From Acinetobacter sp. CFCC 10889 (GTDB taxonomy: Bacteria; Pseudomonadota; Gammaproteobacteria; Pseudomonadales; Moraxellaceae): a stretch of 64,000 nucleotides of DNA. The DNA is taken from assembly GCF_003268395.1 (NCBI RefSeq), contig NZ_LQXQ01000021.1:1-64000 (forward strand), in the 5' to 3' direction. A program made the position numbers and the translations under genes. Position 1 is the stretch's first letter. Every line of letters begins with the position of its first letter. Below, in pieces: positions 1 to 9,350 of the stretch. Under the pieces are notes generated by a model, which worked only from the letters and a program-made list of their open reading frames with translations, searched no databases and had not been told where the DNA came from.

Positions 1-42
1 ATACACCACCGAATATTTTTATTTTGAGATAGCACATAAAAA

Positions 43-69
43 AGGTGAATATTTTGAGAATATTCACCT
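43..69 (-). terminator. Terminator of the amino acid permease gene
   Basis: A perfect 11-bp inverted repeat (43-53 and 59-69, loop TTGAG) lies just past the permease stop. On the minus strand the stem is followed by a run of Ts (positions 42 down to 38), as expected for an intrinsic terminator. Confidence 0.75.
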
Positions 70-84
70 GAAAAATAAATTTTA

Positions 85-1518
85 TTATGATTTTTTATTG
101 TGATATAGCCAGTAGTAACTCGCATAACATGCAGCCATAAACAATAAACAACCAATAAAACCTGACAGCATTTCAGGATCAGCAGCCATACTTAAACCTG
201 TAATAGTACAGGTGATGAAACCTAAAATAGGCACTACAGGATACCAAGGAGTTTTAAACTTTAATTCTGCTAAGGTGTGACCATCACGCAACCATTTACG
301 ACGGAAGTTAAATTGACTCCAACAAATACTCATCCATACAATCACCATGGTAAATGCTGCAACACCAAGTAGATTTTTAAAAATAACGTCCGCACCAAAT
401 TGTTCTGAAAGTAAACCAGGTAAACCACCAATCATGGTGACTAAAATCGCAATGACTGGTGTACCTGATTTGGTCAGTTTAGAGAAGATTTTTGGCAATT
501 GTTTTTGTATTGAAAGTGCCCACATCATACGGGAAGCAGCATATAAACCTGAGTTTGCGGTTGAAAGTAAAGCCGTAATAATGACGAAACGCATAATATC
601 TTCAGCATATGGAATTCCGATATGGTTAAATACTGTCACAAAGGGACTGCTACTTAAACCATCACCATGTCCTGCATTTAAGCCTGCATCTTGGTAAGGC
701 AATAACGAACTGATGACAATGATTGTGCCCACGAAGAAAATCATCAAACGCCATACTGCAGCATGAATGGCTTTGGGTACATTTTTCTCAGGATTCTCAG
801 TTTCACCTGCTGCAATTCCGATCATTTCAGTCCCGTTAAAGGCAAAATTAACAATAAGCATAGTGGCGAAAATCGGGAATAAACCATTTGGCAACCAACC
901 ATGTTCAGTTAAATTACTGAATAATGGTGCAGACTCATAACCCGCAAAAGAAATAACACCAAAGATGGCAGCTAAACCAACCAAAATGAAAATAGCAACA
1001 GTTGCAACTTTGATAAATGACAACCAAAACTCGGATTCAGCAAAAAAACGTGTGGAATAGAGGTTAGAAAATAAAACACCACAGATAAAAATTAGTGTCC
1101 AAATCCAAACAGAAATACTCGGAAACCATTCTTGCATTAACAATGCTGCTGCAGTGAATTCAGTCCCGAGCGTTGCTGACCACCCCAACCAATACATCCA
1201 TGACACCATATAACCTGTGCCTGGACCGATATTATTGGCAGCGAAAGCCCCAAAAGAACCAGTTACGGGTTGATTAACAGCAAGTTCTCCTAAGCACAAC
1301 ATCACCATATAGGCGATCAAACCACCAATGATGTATGAAATAACTGCGCCCAGTGGACCAGCTTGTTGAATCACAGCACCGGAGCTTAAAAACAAACCAG
1401 TACCAATCGCTCCACCCAAGGACAACATAATGAGATGACGGCGAGACATGGCTCTTTTTAAAGAAATAGGTTGTCCCTCAGCATGCACTTGCTGAGAGTG
1501 AGGGATAGGAGATTGCAT
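85..1518 (-). CDS. Amino acid permease, APC superfamily (AAT family)
   Basis: A 477-residue inner-membrane amino acid:proton symporter. After a short polar N-terminus (about residues 1-28) come about 12 hydrophobic segments. The first carries the family signature GGAIGTGLFLSSGA near residue 35, the substrate and backbone-binding unwound helix of APC transporters. A second conserved stretch, FNGTEMIGIAAGETENPEKN near residue 230, is typical of the LysP/AroP/GabP/MmuP group. The overall match to E. coli LysP is good (for example the GESxxPxKNxPxA block and the STANSGLYAASRM helix), but substrate cannot be assigned from sequence alone. It is monocistronic, with its own terminator downstream. Confidence 0.9.
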   Translation of the reverse strand: MQSPIPHSQQVHAEGQPISLKRAMSRRHLIMLSLGGAIGTGLFLSSGAVIQQAGPLGAVISYIIGGLIAYMVMLCLGELAVNQPVTGSFGAFAANNIGPGTGYMVSWMYWLGWSATLGTEFTAAALLMQEWFPSISVWIWTLIFICGVLFSNLYSTRFFAESEFWLSFIKVATVAIFILVGLAAIFGVISFAGYESAPLFSNLTEHGWLPNGLFPIFATMLIVNFAFNGTEMIGIAAGETENPEKNVPKAIHAAVWRLMIFFVGTIIVISSLLPYQDAGLNAGHGDGLSSSPFVTVFNHIGIPYAEDIMRFVIITALLSTANSGLYAASRMMWALSIQKQLPKIFSKLTKSGTPVIAILVTMIGGLPGLLSEQFGADVIFKNLLGVAAFTMVIVWMSICWSQFNFRRKWLRDGHTLAELKFKTPWYPVVPILGFITCTITGLSMAADPEMLSGFIGCLLFMAACYASYYWLYHNKKS

Positions 1519-1796
1519 AATTTATGTTAAGTGAGATTTTTAAAAACGTATTTTAGGATAAAACATGAAAATTCACAAAACAGTAACATTAAAATAAACA
1601 GGGAAATTAGTCTAAGCATTTTTTAATTTATGGAAAATAAGGATTTTTATTTCAAAAATAAGTGAATTTAATTGCATTATATGAGAATGAGCTTGGGAAA
1701 ATTTATAAAAATAAAAGTTAAAAAAGCCTATTGTTATCATAATTCTCTAACAAAGTTTTGCTACAATCAAACGAATACTATTGAGAGAGATGTTTT

Positions 1797-2273
1797 GTGC
1801 TGCCATTTAAACTTTGGGTCGATGCCGATGCCTTACCAAAAATATTGCGTGAAGTGATTATTCGTGCTTCGGATCGTTATCAACTTGAAGTCACTTTTGT
1901 TGCCAATCAACCTGTGGGTATTACGCCATCTATACGCATTAATTCTATTCAAGCACTCAGTGGTGCTGATCAAGCCGATCAAGAAATCGTTGATCGTATG
2001 CAAATGAATGACATTGTGATCACTCAAGATATTCCTCTTGCTGCCCAAGTGATTGAAAAAGGCGGGATAGCCATTCACCCACGTGGTGAGGTCTATACCG
2101 ATGCCAATGTAAAAGCACGTCTACATTTGCGTGATTTTATGGATACATTACGTGGTGCAGGAGTGCAAACAGGTGGCCCACCACCGATTTCTGAGCGTGA
2201 TAAACGTGAATTTTCAAATAGTTTGGATCAAACCATTTTAAAGCAAAAACGTAAAACTGCAGCACAACAGTAG
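1797..2273 (+). CDS. YaiI/YqxD family protein (UPF0178, DUF188)
   Basis: A 158-residue cytosolic protein of the widespread YaiI/YqxD family, distantly related to PIN-type nucleases; its function is not established. The N-terminal [10 protein letters not shown] matches the family motif VDADACP except that Leu replaces Cys. Further acidic motifs (ITQDIPLA near residue 80, HPRGEVYT near 98) and the C-terminal [19 protein letters not shown] block are characteristic. It starts with GTG at 1797, preceded by GAGAGA at good spacing; the ATG at 1791 is in another frame. The EamA transporter follows 9 bp downstream, so the two are probably co-transcribed. Confidence 0.88.
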   Translation: MLPFKLWVDADALPKILREVIIRASDRYQLEVTFVANQPVGITPSIRINSIQALSGADQADQEIVDRMQMNDIVITQDIPLAAQVIEKGGIAIHPRGEVYTDANVKARLHLRDFMDTLRGAGVQTGGPPPISERDKREFSNSLDQTILKQKRKTAAQQ

Positions 2274-2282
2274 GACAGTTCG

Positions 2283-3197
2283 ATGCCATCGAAAAACAAC
2301 ATCGTGATGACCTATGTTTTATTGGTTTTCATTTGGGCGAGTACACCTCTAGCAATTGTATGGAGTGTGCAAGACATTCATCTGATGTGGGCTTTGGTGA
2401 TCCGCTTTTTGATTGCTTTGCCAATAGCTGTGTTACTACTGTTAATTTTAAAAATCAAATTTCCTGTCAATAAAATTGCTTTGCATAGCTATTTTGCAGG
2501 CTCATTTAGTTTGATTGGCTCGCAAATTTTTACTTATGCAGCAACCAGTTATTTGAGTTCAGGGATTATTGCCTTAATGTTTGGTTTAGCACCCATTATG
2601 GCGGGTTTGATTGGTCGCTTTGGTTTTCAACAGAAATTGCAAACTTTACAGTGGGTTGGCATGTGCGTTTCTGTTTGTGGGTTGGCGATTATCTGCACTA
2701 GTGGTGGAGCAACACAGCATGTACATCCGATCGGAATTGCACTGATGATGATGAGTGTATTTACCTATGCACTTTCTATTTTTTGGGTAAAAAAAGTTAA
2801 TGCAACTGTTGAACCGATGGCACAAGCAACAGGATCAATTTTAGTTTCTACCTTGATGGCGATGTGTATTGTACCGTTTATTTGGCAATATGCTCCTGAT
2901 CATATTCCCGAAGCTAAGTCTTTATTTGCACTACTTTATACGGTTGTCATGGCATCTTTGATAGCGATGTTCTGTTATTTCAAATTGGTACAAAATATCA
3001 AAGCCACAACGTTATCGTTAACGACTGTGATGACACCAATGCTAGCGATGTTATTTGGTGCATTTTTAAATAATGAAAGCTTATCTTTAATGGTTTTTGT
3101 CGGTGCAAGTGTGTTGTTATTTGGTCTGTTCTTATATTTCTTTAAAGATTTAAAAGCAAGTCGTGAACTTGCTCATAAAATAAAGTCATCATCATAA
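2283..3197 (+). CDS. EamA/DMT family transporter
   Basis: A 304-residue inner-membrane protein with about ten hydrophobic helices arranged as two EamA repeats, the hallmark of drug/metabolite transporters (for example RhaT or YdcZ-type exporters). The N-terminal helix contains FIWASTPLAIVWSV, and the second repeat begins near residue 150 (IALMMMSVFTYALSIFWVKK). Substrate unknown. It follows the YaiI-family gene by 9 bp and ends 10 bp before the convergent PilZ gene. Confidence 0.85.
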   Translation: MPSKNNIVMTYVLLVFIWASTPLAIVWSVQDIHLMWALVIRFLIALPIAVLLLLILKIKFPVNKIALHSYFAGSFSLIGSQIFTYAATSYLSSGIIALMFGLAPIMAGLIGRFGFQQKLQTLQWVGMCVSVCGLAIICTSGGATQHVHPIGIALMMMSVFTYALSIFWVKKVNATVEPMAQATGSILVSTLMAMCIVPFIWQYAPDHIPEAKSLFALLYTVVMASLIAMFCYFKLVQNIKATTLSLTTVMTPMLAMLFGAFLNNESLSLMVFVGASVLLFGLFLYFFKDLKASRELAHKIKSSS

Positions 3198-3207
3198 AAT
3201 ATAGGTT

Positions 3208-3780
3208 TTATTCGGATATGCAAGATTCTACACATTCCGTCAGTTTAACTTTGTCTTGTGGATGTAATGTCACAAAATACGCTCCTATACGGTAGTATTC
3301 TTGCTCTCCAGCAATACATTCTGAATAGGCAATTTGTGCTGTGGCTGCAATGTGAAAAAAGTTTTCAGCATGGCTTAAGGTGACATGAATATATGTACCT
3401 TCTTTGATATTTTGTTTACTAAAAAAACTAAAGCCACTCTCGGAAAAATTCACATTTTGCGGTGTTGGTAACATGGTTTGTACAATTGAATCGTATAGAG
3501 AGCCTGTAATGAGGTTTAATTTTTGGTTGAATAAGGATAAGATTCGAGCAATTTGTTGATCTTTTTCATTTAATTGGTCTAATTCGTATTGAAGTGCATG
3601 GTCAAATTGATCTAATTCTGCAAGTAGTAGAAAATAGCGCGGCAATACAAAATTTGGATCATATGGATCGTTAAGGGCGACATGATCAGAAATAATCTGA
3701 TAGTTGATTCTTAGAGCAGCATCGATTCGAGACATGACACGACGCTCGTTGGCTTCGGTTTGATGCTGTAACGTTTCCAT
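3208..3780 (-). CDS. PilZ domain protein (putative c-di-GMP receptor)
   Basis: A 190-residue cytosolic protein. An N-terminal RRVMSRIDAALRINY segment (residues 13-27) resembles the RxxxR arginine box of PilZ, and NFSESGFSFF (near residue 113) matches the (D/N)xSxxG motif that together bind cyclic di-GMP. A helical stretch (residues 45-100) separates the two halves, so the arginine box and the barrel are farther apart than in minimal PilZ domains; binding is an inference. The SD is GAGGTG, 5 nt before the ATG. The start codon lies only 23 bp from the divergent lolC-type start. Confidence 0.72.
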   Translation of the reverse strand: METLQHQTEANERRVMSRIDAALRINYQIISDHVALNDPYDPNFVLPRYFLLLAELDQFDHALQYELDQLNEKDQQIARILSLFNQKLNLITGSLYDSIVQTMLPTPQNVNFSESGFSFFSKQNIKEGTYIHVTLSHAENFFHIAATAQIAYSECIAGEQEYYRIGAYFVTLHPQDKVKLTECVESCISE

Positions 3781-3803
3781 AAAACACCTCGGACTTTGAT
3801 GGT

Positions 3804-5039
3804 ATGTTTAAACCAATCTCGCTGTATATAGGGTTGAGATATACTCGCGCACGGCGTAGTAATCACTTTATTTCTTTTATTGCCTTGGTGTCGATGATCG
3901 GTCTAACCCTTGGCGTTGCTGTTCTTATTACAGTTTTATCTGTGATGAACGGCTTTGACCGTGAACTGAAAAATCGTGTTTTAGGCATGGTGCCACAAGC
4001 CACTGTTTCATCTACACAGATTTTAACAGACTGGTCCACACTTGCAAAGAAAATTGAGAAACATGAACATGTTACTGGAGTAGCACCGTTTACACAATTG
4101 CAAGGGATGCTAACCGCACAAGGGCGTGTTGCAGGGATCATGGTCAGTGGAATCGAGCCAAAATACGAAAAAAATGTTTCGATTATTCAGAACCACATGG
4201 TTGAGGGTAGTATTGATCAACTGAAAAAAGGTGAGTTTGGTATTGTTCTTGGTAAGCAAATGACCGATGCGTTAGGTTTGAGCTTAAATGACAGTATCAC
4301 GCTTGTTCTTCCTGAAGCGACACCTTCACCTGCGGGCGTTGTACCACGTTTTAAACGTTTTAAAATTGTCGGGATTTTTAGTATTGGTGCGGAAGTGGAT
4401 TCAAGTCTGGGCTATATTGCCTTAAATGATGCTTCTACTTTGCTACGTTTACCTGACGGTGCACAAGGTGTACGGATGAAGTTGGACAATATTTTCCTTG
4501 CACCACAAGTTGCTAATGAAATCGTACAAGATTTACCAAATGGTTTTTATGCATCTGACTGGACTTATACACATGGAAATTTGTTTAGTGCCATTCAAAT
4601 GGAAAAAGCCATGGTCAGTCTATTATTGTTCCTGATCGTTTTGGTGGCAGCATTTAATATTGTGTCATCTTTGGTGATGGTGGTGACGGATAAAAAATCC
4701 GACATTGCAATTTTACGTACACTTGGTGCATCACCTGCAACAATTACACGAATCTTTATGGTGCAAGGTACGGTGATTGGTGTTATTGGTACTTTGTCAG
4801 GTGCTGTATTAGGCGTGATTTCAGCATTAGGAATTAGTAGCTTCATTGACTGGCTCAGTAAATTATTTGGTTGGCATTTATTTGATGCTTACTTTATTAA
4901 TTACTTACCATCCTATTTGCGCTGGCAAGATGTATTGTTAATCGTTGGTGTTTCATTGGTACTGAGCTTTATTGCTACGATTTATCCTGCTTTACGTGCT
5001 GCGAAAATTCAACCTGCGGAGGCACTGCGTTATGAATAA
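3804..5039 (+). CDS. lolC: Lipoprotein-releasing ABC transporter permease, LolC/E type (LolF-like)
   Basis: A 411-residue integral membrane subunit of the Lol system, which extracts mature lipoproteins from the inner membrane and hands them to LolA. It shows the family architecture: one N-terminal transmembrane helix (about 22-45, with GLTLGVAVLITVLSVMNGF), a large periplasmic domain (about 46-265) and three C-terminal helices (about 270-405). It overlaps lolD by 8 bp, so translation is coupled. Only one permease gene is present, whereas E. coli has lolC and lolE; Acinetobacter-type genomes are known to use a single hybrid permease (LolF), so this may be that form. The promoter must lie inside the divergent PilZ gene. 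Confidence 0.9.
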   Translation: MFKPISLYIGLRYTRARRSNHFISFIALVSMIGLTLGVAVLITVLSVMNGFDRELKNRVLGMVPQATVSSTQILTDWSTLAKKIEKHEHVTGVAPFTQLQGMLTAQGRVAGIMVSGIEPKYEKNVSIIQNHMVEGSIDQLKKGEFGIVLGKQMTDALGLSLNDSITLVLPEATPSPAGVVPRFKRFKIVGIFSIGAEVDSSLGYIALNDASTLLRLPDGAQGVRMKLDNIFLAPQVANEIVQDLPNGFYASDWTYTHGNLFSAIQMEKAMVSLLLFLIVLVAAFNIVSSLVMVVTDKKSDIAILRTLGASPATITRIFMVQGTVIGVIGTLSGAVLGVISALGISSFIDWLSKLFGWHLFDAYFINYLPSYLRWQDVLLIVGVSLVLSFIATIYPALRAAKIQPAEALRYE

Positions 5040-5730
5040 TGCAGCACATAGTCAAGTCGTGCTTGAAGCTGAAGAGATTTCTAAATCATTTACTGATGGT
5101 AAATCGACAGTTGATGTGATCAAAGGTTTGTCTTTACAAGTACATCAAGGGGAATTTGTTTCTATTGTTGGGTCAAGTGGTTCAGGTAAAAGCACTTTAT
5201 TGCATATTTTAGGGGGCTTAGATCGTCCATCACAAGGTATTGTAAATTTAAATGGGCGACGTTTTGATAATCTTGGTGAGGCAGAACGTGGCTTTTTACG
5301 TAATGAACATTTAGGTTTTGTCTATCAATTTCACCATTTATTGCCAGAGTTTTCAGCATTGGAAAATGTCGCAATGCCATTGATGTTGCGTAAGGATGCT
5401 GAATTTAAAAAAGTGAAAGAACGTGCAGAATACTTACTCAATCGTGTTGGTTTAAGCCATCGTTTGACTCATAAACCTGGTGAGTTGTCAGGTGGTGAAC
5501 GTCAACGTGTGGCTTTAGCACGTGCTTTGGTGACACAACCAAAATTGATGCTCGCTGATGAACCGACAGGTAATTTAGACCGTAAAACTGCGATGACGAT
5601 TTTTGAATTGTTACGTGATCTGCGTCATGAGTTAAATATGGCAATGTTGATCGTAACCCATGATGAACAATTGGCAAAATCTGCGGACAAAGTGCTGCAT
5701 ATGCAAGATGGTTTATGGGTGAATGATTGA
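5032..5730 (+). CDS. lolD: Lipoprotein-releasing ABC transporter ATPase LolD
   Basis: A 232-residue ATPase that drives lipoprotein release with the upstream permease. Walker A is GSSGSGKST (near residue 43), the ABC signature LSGGERQRVALARAL (near residue 151), and Walker B is LMLADEPTGNLD, followed by the H-loop VTHDEQ. The start is the ATG at 5032, preceded by GGAGG at 5018-5022 and overlapping the permease stop; the frame is open farther upstream but that part has no family match. A hairpin at 5791-5811 ends the operon. Confidence 0.93.
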   Translation: MNNAAHSQVVLEAEEISKSFTDGKSTVDVIKGLSLQVHQGEFVSIVGSSGSGKSTLLHILGGLDRPSQGIVNLNGRRFDNLGEAERGFLRNEHLGFVYQFHHLLPEFSALENVAMPLMLRKDAEFKKVKERAEYLLNRVGLSHRLTHKPGELSGGERQRVALARALVTQPKLMLADEPTGNLDRKTAMTIFELLRDLRHELNMAMLIVTHDEQLAKSADKVLHMQDGLWVND

Positions 5731-5790
5731 TGTTAGTTTTTTTAAATTTATATTTAAAATAAAATTATAAATCCGATCAATCACCTTGTT

Positions 5791-5811
5791 AAAGCCCATT
5801 TATTGGGCTTT
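5791..5811 (+). terminator. Terminator of the lolC-lolD operon
   Basis: An 8-bp perfect stem (AAAGCCCA / TGGGCTTT, loop tttat) follows lolD. The T-tract is short and interrupted (TTTAATTCTTTC). Confidence 0.6.
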
Positions 5812-5825
5812 AATTCTTTCAAAAT

Positions 5826-8276
5826 ATGAAGAAAAAAATAATAACGATGTGGTATGTCTATTTACTGAGTTTAAGTTGGATCATTGGCATTAGTTGTATG
5901 GGGAGTGCCATTCCAAATCAATTAAATATTGTCTTATTTTTCAGTCTAATTTGCATTGTACTGATTGCTCTTTCAGCTATTTTAAAATGGACGTTATCAC
6001 ACTTTACTATTAGCAAAATACTATTACATTTAAGTTTAGGGCTGAGTACATTTATTGCGGCTTGGTTTTATGCTGACCATGCTTTGGAGCAACGTTTAAA
6101 ATTACGTGTCCAAGAGGTTTCAAATGTCTCAGCATTGATTTATGTTGATAAAATGAGTCAAGTGTCGATGGATGCTGACCAGCAAGTACGAATAAAGCAG
6201 AATGCATGGTTGGTCAATGCGACAATTCAACCGATCAAAATTAGTGTTTATTTAAAACAAGGACAGATGCCATTAGAACTTGGTCAGTATTATGAAATTT
6301 CAGGGAAATTAAAACCTGCGCATAGTTATGCAGTTGCAGGTGCTTTTGATAAAGAGCGTTGGTTTTTACAAGAAAACATCATGGGCAGTTTGAATGCTCA
6401 ATTTATTCAGCCCATTGATGCTCATCAAGTTTCTGCATTAGGTTATGCTAATTTTGTGCAGAAAAATAGTTCGTGGTGGTCTGGATTTCGATTAGGCATC
6501 GAAACACAACGATTATCATTTCGAAAGATCATTGAAAATAGCACTTTGCAGCAAAAGGGTTTGCTTTTGGCGCTTTTGACAGGGGATGAAAGCTTACTTT
6601 CAAGTGATACACAAAATTTATTTCAACGTCTGGGAATTTCGCATTTATTAGCCATTTCAGGACCACACGTACTGATTTTTGCGATGCTATTTTGTTTTGT
6701 CTTTCAGCGTGGTATTCAAAAATTTTGTCCCCATTTTTACCTTAAAATACCTCGACCATATCTATTGATTTTGCCATTTTTAGCATGTGTTGCACTGTAT
6801 ACGGCATTTGTTGGCTTTGAAATTCCTGCATTACGCACTTTGTTGACAGTCAGTTTATGTGGTGCTTTGATTTGGTTTAGGCAGTCGCTTTCTGCCTTGA
6901 AAATGTTATTGCTGAGTGCCTGTATTTTATTATGGATTGATCCTTTTAGTATTTTATCTGCTGCATTTTGGTTGTCTTATGGCGCATGTTTTATCTTAAT
7001 TCGTGTTTATCAGACACTACAACAACAAACACATGAGTATCAAACGTTTTCACAAAAAATCGTCTTTTATCTGAAAGTCTTGGTTGAATCACAGTGGAAA
7101 GTTTTTATTGCTTTATTTCCTTTGGTGATTTTTATTTTTCAAAAAGTGGCTTGGGTTGCACCGCTAAGTAATTTGTTTGCCATTCCTTTGATTGGGGCAG
7201 TGATTGTTCCTTTAGAAGTTATTGGTGCGTGTTTAAGTTTGCTTTATACGCCTTTAGGAAAAATATTCTTTGTTGTGGCAGATTTGATTTTATCTATTTT
7301 ACTACAAATTTTAAATATTCTTGATCAGATTTTTTCTAATAATTTACAGTGGTTTGCCTTTACACCTTTGATGATTATATGTTTGGCAGTGGCGATTTTT
7401 ATCTTATTTTTACCTCGTGGGGTGGTGTCCAAAGCTTGGGTCGCTATATGCTGTATTCCTTTGATTTTTCCACAGCAAAAGCAGTCTGATTTTACTTTAA
7501 CGGTGTTAGATGTTGCACAAGGGCAAGCGATTTTTGTGAATTTACCTAAACAGAAAATCATGATTGATACAGGGGGATCATTCGATGAAGCAAAATTTAG
7601 TATTGGTCGACAAGTGGTTGTACCCTATTTAAAGCAACAAGGTGTTTATCAGCTTGATCAAGTGATTTTGTCGCATTTAGACCAAGATCATAGTGGCGCA
7701 TTTCCTGCGATTGCAGAAGAAATTAAAGTCAAACAGGTTTTGTCGAATGAAAATGATGGACGATTTGCAAAGGAAAATTTTAGCTATTGTCATGCAGGAC
7801 AAGTTTGGCAATATGATCAGGTGAAAATAGAAGTGTTAGCACCTTCTGAAAATAGCCTAAGTAATGTTGCATCGCAACAAAATGAACTTTCGTGTATTGT
7901 CTATATTCAAGTGCAACATGCTAAAAATAATCAGAATATTTTGATCATGGGCGATGCAGGTTGGGAAGCCGAATTTGATCTGTTACAACATTATCCAAAC
8001 TTAAAAGTAGATGTCTTAGTTTTAGGACATCATGGAAGTCAGCATAGTTCAGCATATGCATTTTTAGAAACACTCAAGCCGAAACTTGCGGTGATCTCAG
8101 CGGGTTTTGACAACCGTTATGGGCATCCGCATCCAATTGTCTTGGCTCGTTTAAAAGCACTCAATATACCTGTTGTGAATACGATTGAACAAGGGAGTAT
8201 TCAGTTTCAGCTTGATGATCAATACAATATGCAAATGACCCATTATCGTAGCTCAAAGTTGTGGCTCGTCCGCTAG
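5826..8276 (+). CDS. comEC: DNA internalization protein ComEC/Rec2
   Basis: An 816-residue inner-membrane channel for single-stranded DNA uptake in natural transformation. It has N-terminal transmembrane segments and an OB-like periplasmic part (to about residue 200). The central Competence domain includes GLLLALLTGDESLLS and LGISHLLAISGPHVLIF (about residues 240-285). Further helices follow, then a C-terminal metallo-beta-lactamase-like domain with ILSHLDQDHSGAF (near residue 615) and LGHHGSQHSS. The channel motif is usually ISGxH with Gly or Leu before His; here it is Pro. Length is normal for the family. Its last 24 bp overlap the convergent acyltransferase gene. Confidence 0.92.
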   Translation: MKKKIITMWYVYLLSLSWIIGISCMGSAIPNQLNIVLFFSLICIVLIALSAILKWTLSHFTISKILLHLSLGLSTFIAAWFYADHALEQRLKLRVQEVSNVSALIYVDKMSQVSMDADQQVRIKQNAWLVNATIQPIKISVYLKQGQMPLELGQYYEISGKLKPAHSYAVAGAFDKERWFLQENIMGSLNAQFIQPIDAHQVSALGYANFVQKNSSWWSGFRLGIETQRLSFRKIIENSTLQQKGLLLALLTGDESLLSSDTQNLFQRLGISHLLAISGPHVLIFAMLFCFVFQRGIQKFCPHFYLKIPRPYLLILPFLACVALYTAFVGFEIPALRTLLTVSLCGALIWFRQSLSALKMLLLSACILLWIDPFSILSAAFWLSYGACFILIRVYQTLQQQTHEYQTFSQKIVFYLKVLVESQWKVFIALFPLVIFIFQKVAWVAPLSNLFAIPLIGAVIVPLEVIGACLSLLYTPLGKIFFVVADLILSILLQILNILDQIFSNNLQWFAFTPLMIICLAVAIFILFLPRGVVSKAWVAICCIPLIFPQQKQSDFTLTVLDVAQGQAIFVNLPKQKIMIDTGGSFDEAKFSIGRQVVVPYLKQQGVYQLDQVILSHLDQDHSGAFPAIAEEIKVKQVLSNENDGRFAKENFSYCHAGQVWQYDQVKIEVLAPSENSLSNVASQQNELSCIVYIQVQHAKNNQNILIMGDAGWEAEFDLLQHYPNLKVDVLVLGHHGSQHSSAYAFLETLKPKLAVISAGFDNRYGHPHPIVLARLKALNIPVVNTIEQGSIQFQLDDQYNMQMTHYRSSKLWLVR

Positions 8277-9215
8277 GCTGTGATTTTCTGCTTTAATGGC
8301 ATTGATTTTTGCTATGGCTTGTTCGTTTGGCAAGGTATAGAGGTCTCCTAGCTCTGGGTTGGCTTTGAAACGTTTATAACTCCAATGATAATGCTCAGGA
8401 AAGCGAGTGATCAAATGTTCAATGGTTTGGTGAATCACCCGTGTACCATCATTGGCACTACCTTGATAAATCTGTTCATCCATCGGTTCAATGAACATAT
8501 CAAAATCATCGGACTCATTACGAATCGCATATAAGAGTAAAGATCTTGCTTTGGTTTTTTGAATCAGTTTGGCACTGAGATTACTTGAAGCTAAAGGTAC
8601 ACCAAAATAACCAATCATTTCCCCACCAACATTCGGGGTGTGGTCAGGTAAAATAACGGTTGTGCCACCTTGTTTTAAGGCTTTGAAAATTTGACGCACA
8701 CCAGACTCATCCGTTGGTACTAAGTGGGCTTGATCACGACTGCGGGCTTCACGAACAAACTCATCAGCATCAGGGTTTTTAATCGGTTTATACATGATGG
8801 TCATTTGGGTTTGCTGTGCAATCCATGAATTCATGATTTCCCATGTCCCAAAATGCGGTACGATTAGAACGAGACCCTTACCTTCTGCCAATGCTTCATG
8901 AAGATAATGTTCGCCATGAATTTTTCGTAGTCTAGAAATATTTTTTTCAGTTGGGCTACCCCAAATGCTAAAAAATTCCATATAAGATTGTAGTTCATTA
9001 CGAATCGCAGCACGGGTAATACGTTCACGCTCTGCTTTATTTAGATGGGGGAGGCAGATTTTGATATTTAGGCGTATCGTTTTTTCTGTTTTGGAAACAT
9101 GTAAGATATTCACAATACCCGCTAAAAGGCGTGCATAGAACCTAGAGAAAAGAATAGGTTGGCGACCAAAGAAGTGAAGTAGTCGAGTGGTAGAAGATTT
9201 TTGCTTTTCCGTCAT
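8253..9215 (-). CDS. LpxL/HtrB-type lipid A (lysophospholipid) acyltransferase
   Basis: A 320-residue membrane-associated acyltransferase of the LpxL/LpxM superfamily, which transfers secondary acyl chains from acyl-ACP to lipid A. The catalytic HX4(D/E) motif is HFGTWE at residues 121-126, and other conserved pieces are MYKPIKNPDADEF (near 140), LPDHTPNVGGEMIGYFG (near 190) and YHWSYKRFK near the C-terminus. The N-terminal region is amphipathic. The window gives no evidence to distinguish laurate from other acyl donors. Convergent with comEC, overlapping its 3' end. Confidence 0.88.
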   Translation of the reverse strand: MTEKQKSSTTRLLHFFGRQPILFSRFYARLLAGIVNILHVSKTEKTIRLNIKICLPHLNKAERERITRAAIRNELQSYMEFFSIWGSPTEKNISRLRKIHGEHYLHEALAEGKGLVLIVPHFGTWEIMNSWIAQQTQMTIMYKPIKNPDADEFVREARSRDQAHLVPTDESGVRQIFKALKQGGTTVILPDHTPNVGGEMIGYFGVPLASSNLSAKLIQKTKARSLLLYAIRNESDDFDMFIEPMDEQIYQGSANDGTRVIHQTIEHLITRFPEHYHWSYKRFKANPELGDLYTLPNEQAIAKINAIKAENHSLADEPQL

Positions 9216-9313
9216 CGTTTATCTATATTTAAAACTGAGCCAAAGTGCTAGTGAATTTAAAATTATTATAAGTGAATTATGTTGATTTAGACAGTTTAAC
9301 TGCATTAGTTGTA

Positions 9314-9319
9314 TATAAT
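9314..9319 (+). promoter_or_regulatory. Likely -10 element of the sppA-type gene
   Basis: A perfect TATAAT, 31 nt before the ATG at 9351. No good -35 is seen at 17 bp; the nearest is TAGACA at 9288-9293 with 20 bp spacing, so the -35 is uncertain. Confidence 0.4.
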
Positions 9320-9350
9320 GATGCCTTAAAAATTAATTTGGATAGTATAT

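Noticed and set aside
1672..1857. A 61-codon ORF over the YaiI/YqxD start
   Set aside because: It overlaps the recognised gene in another frame; low-complexity Lys-rich start, no SD.
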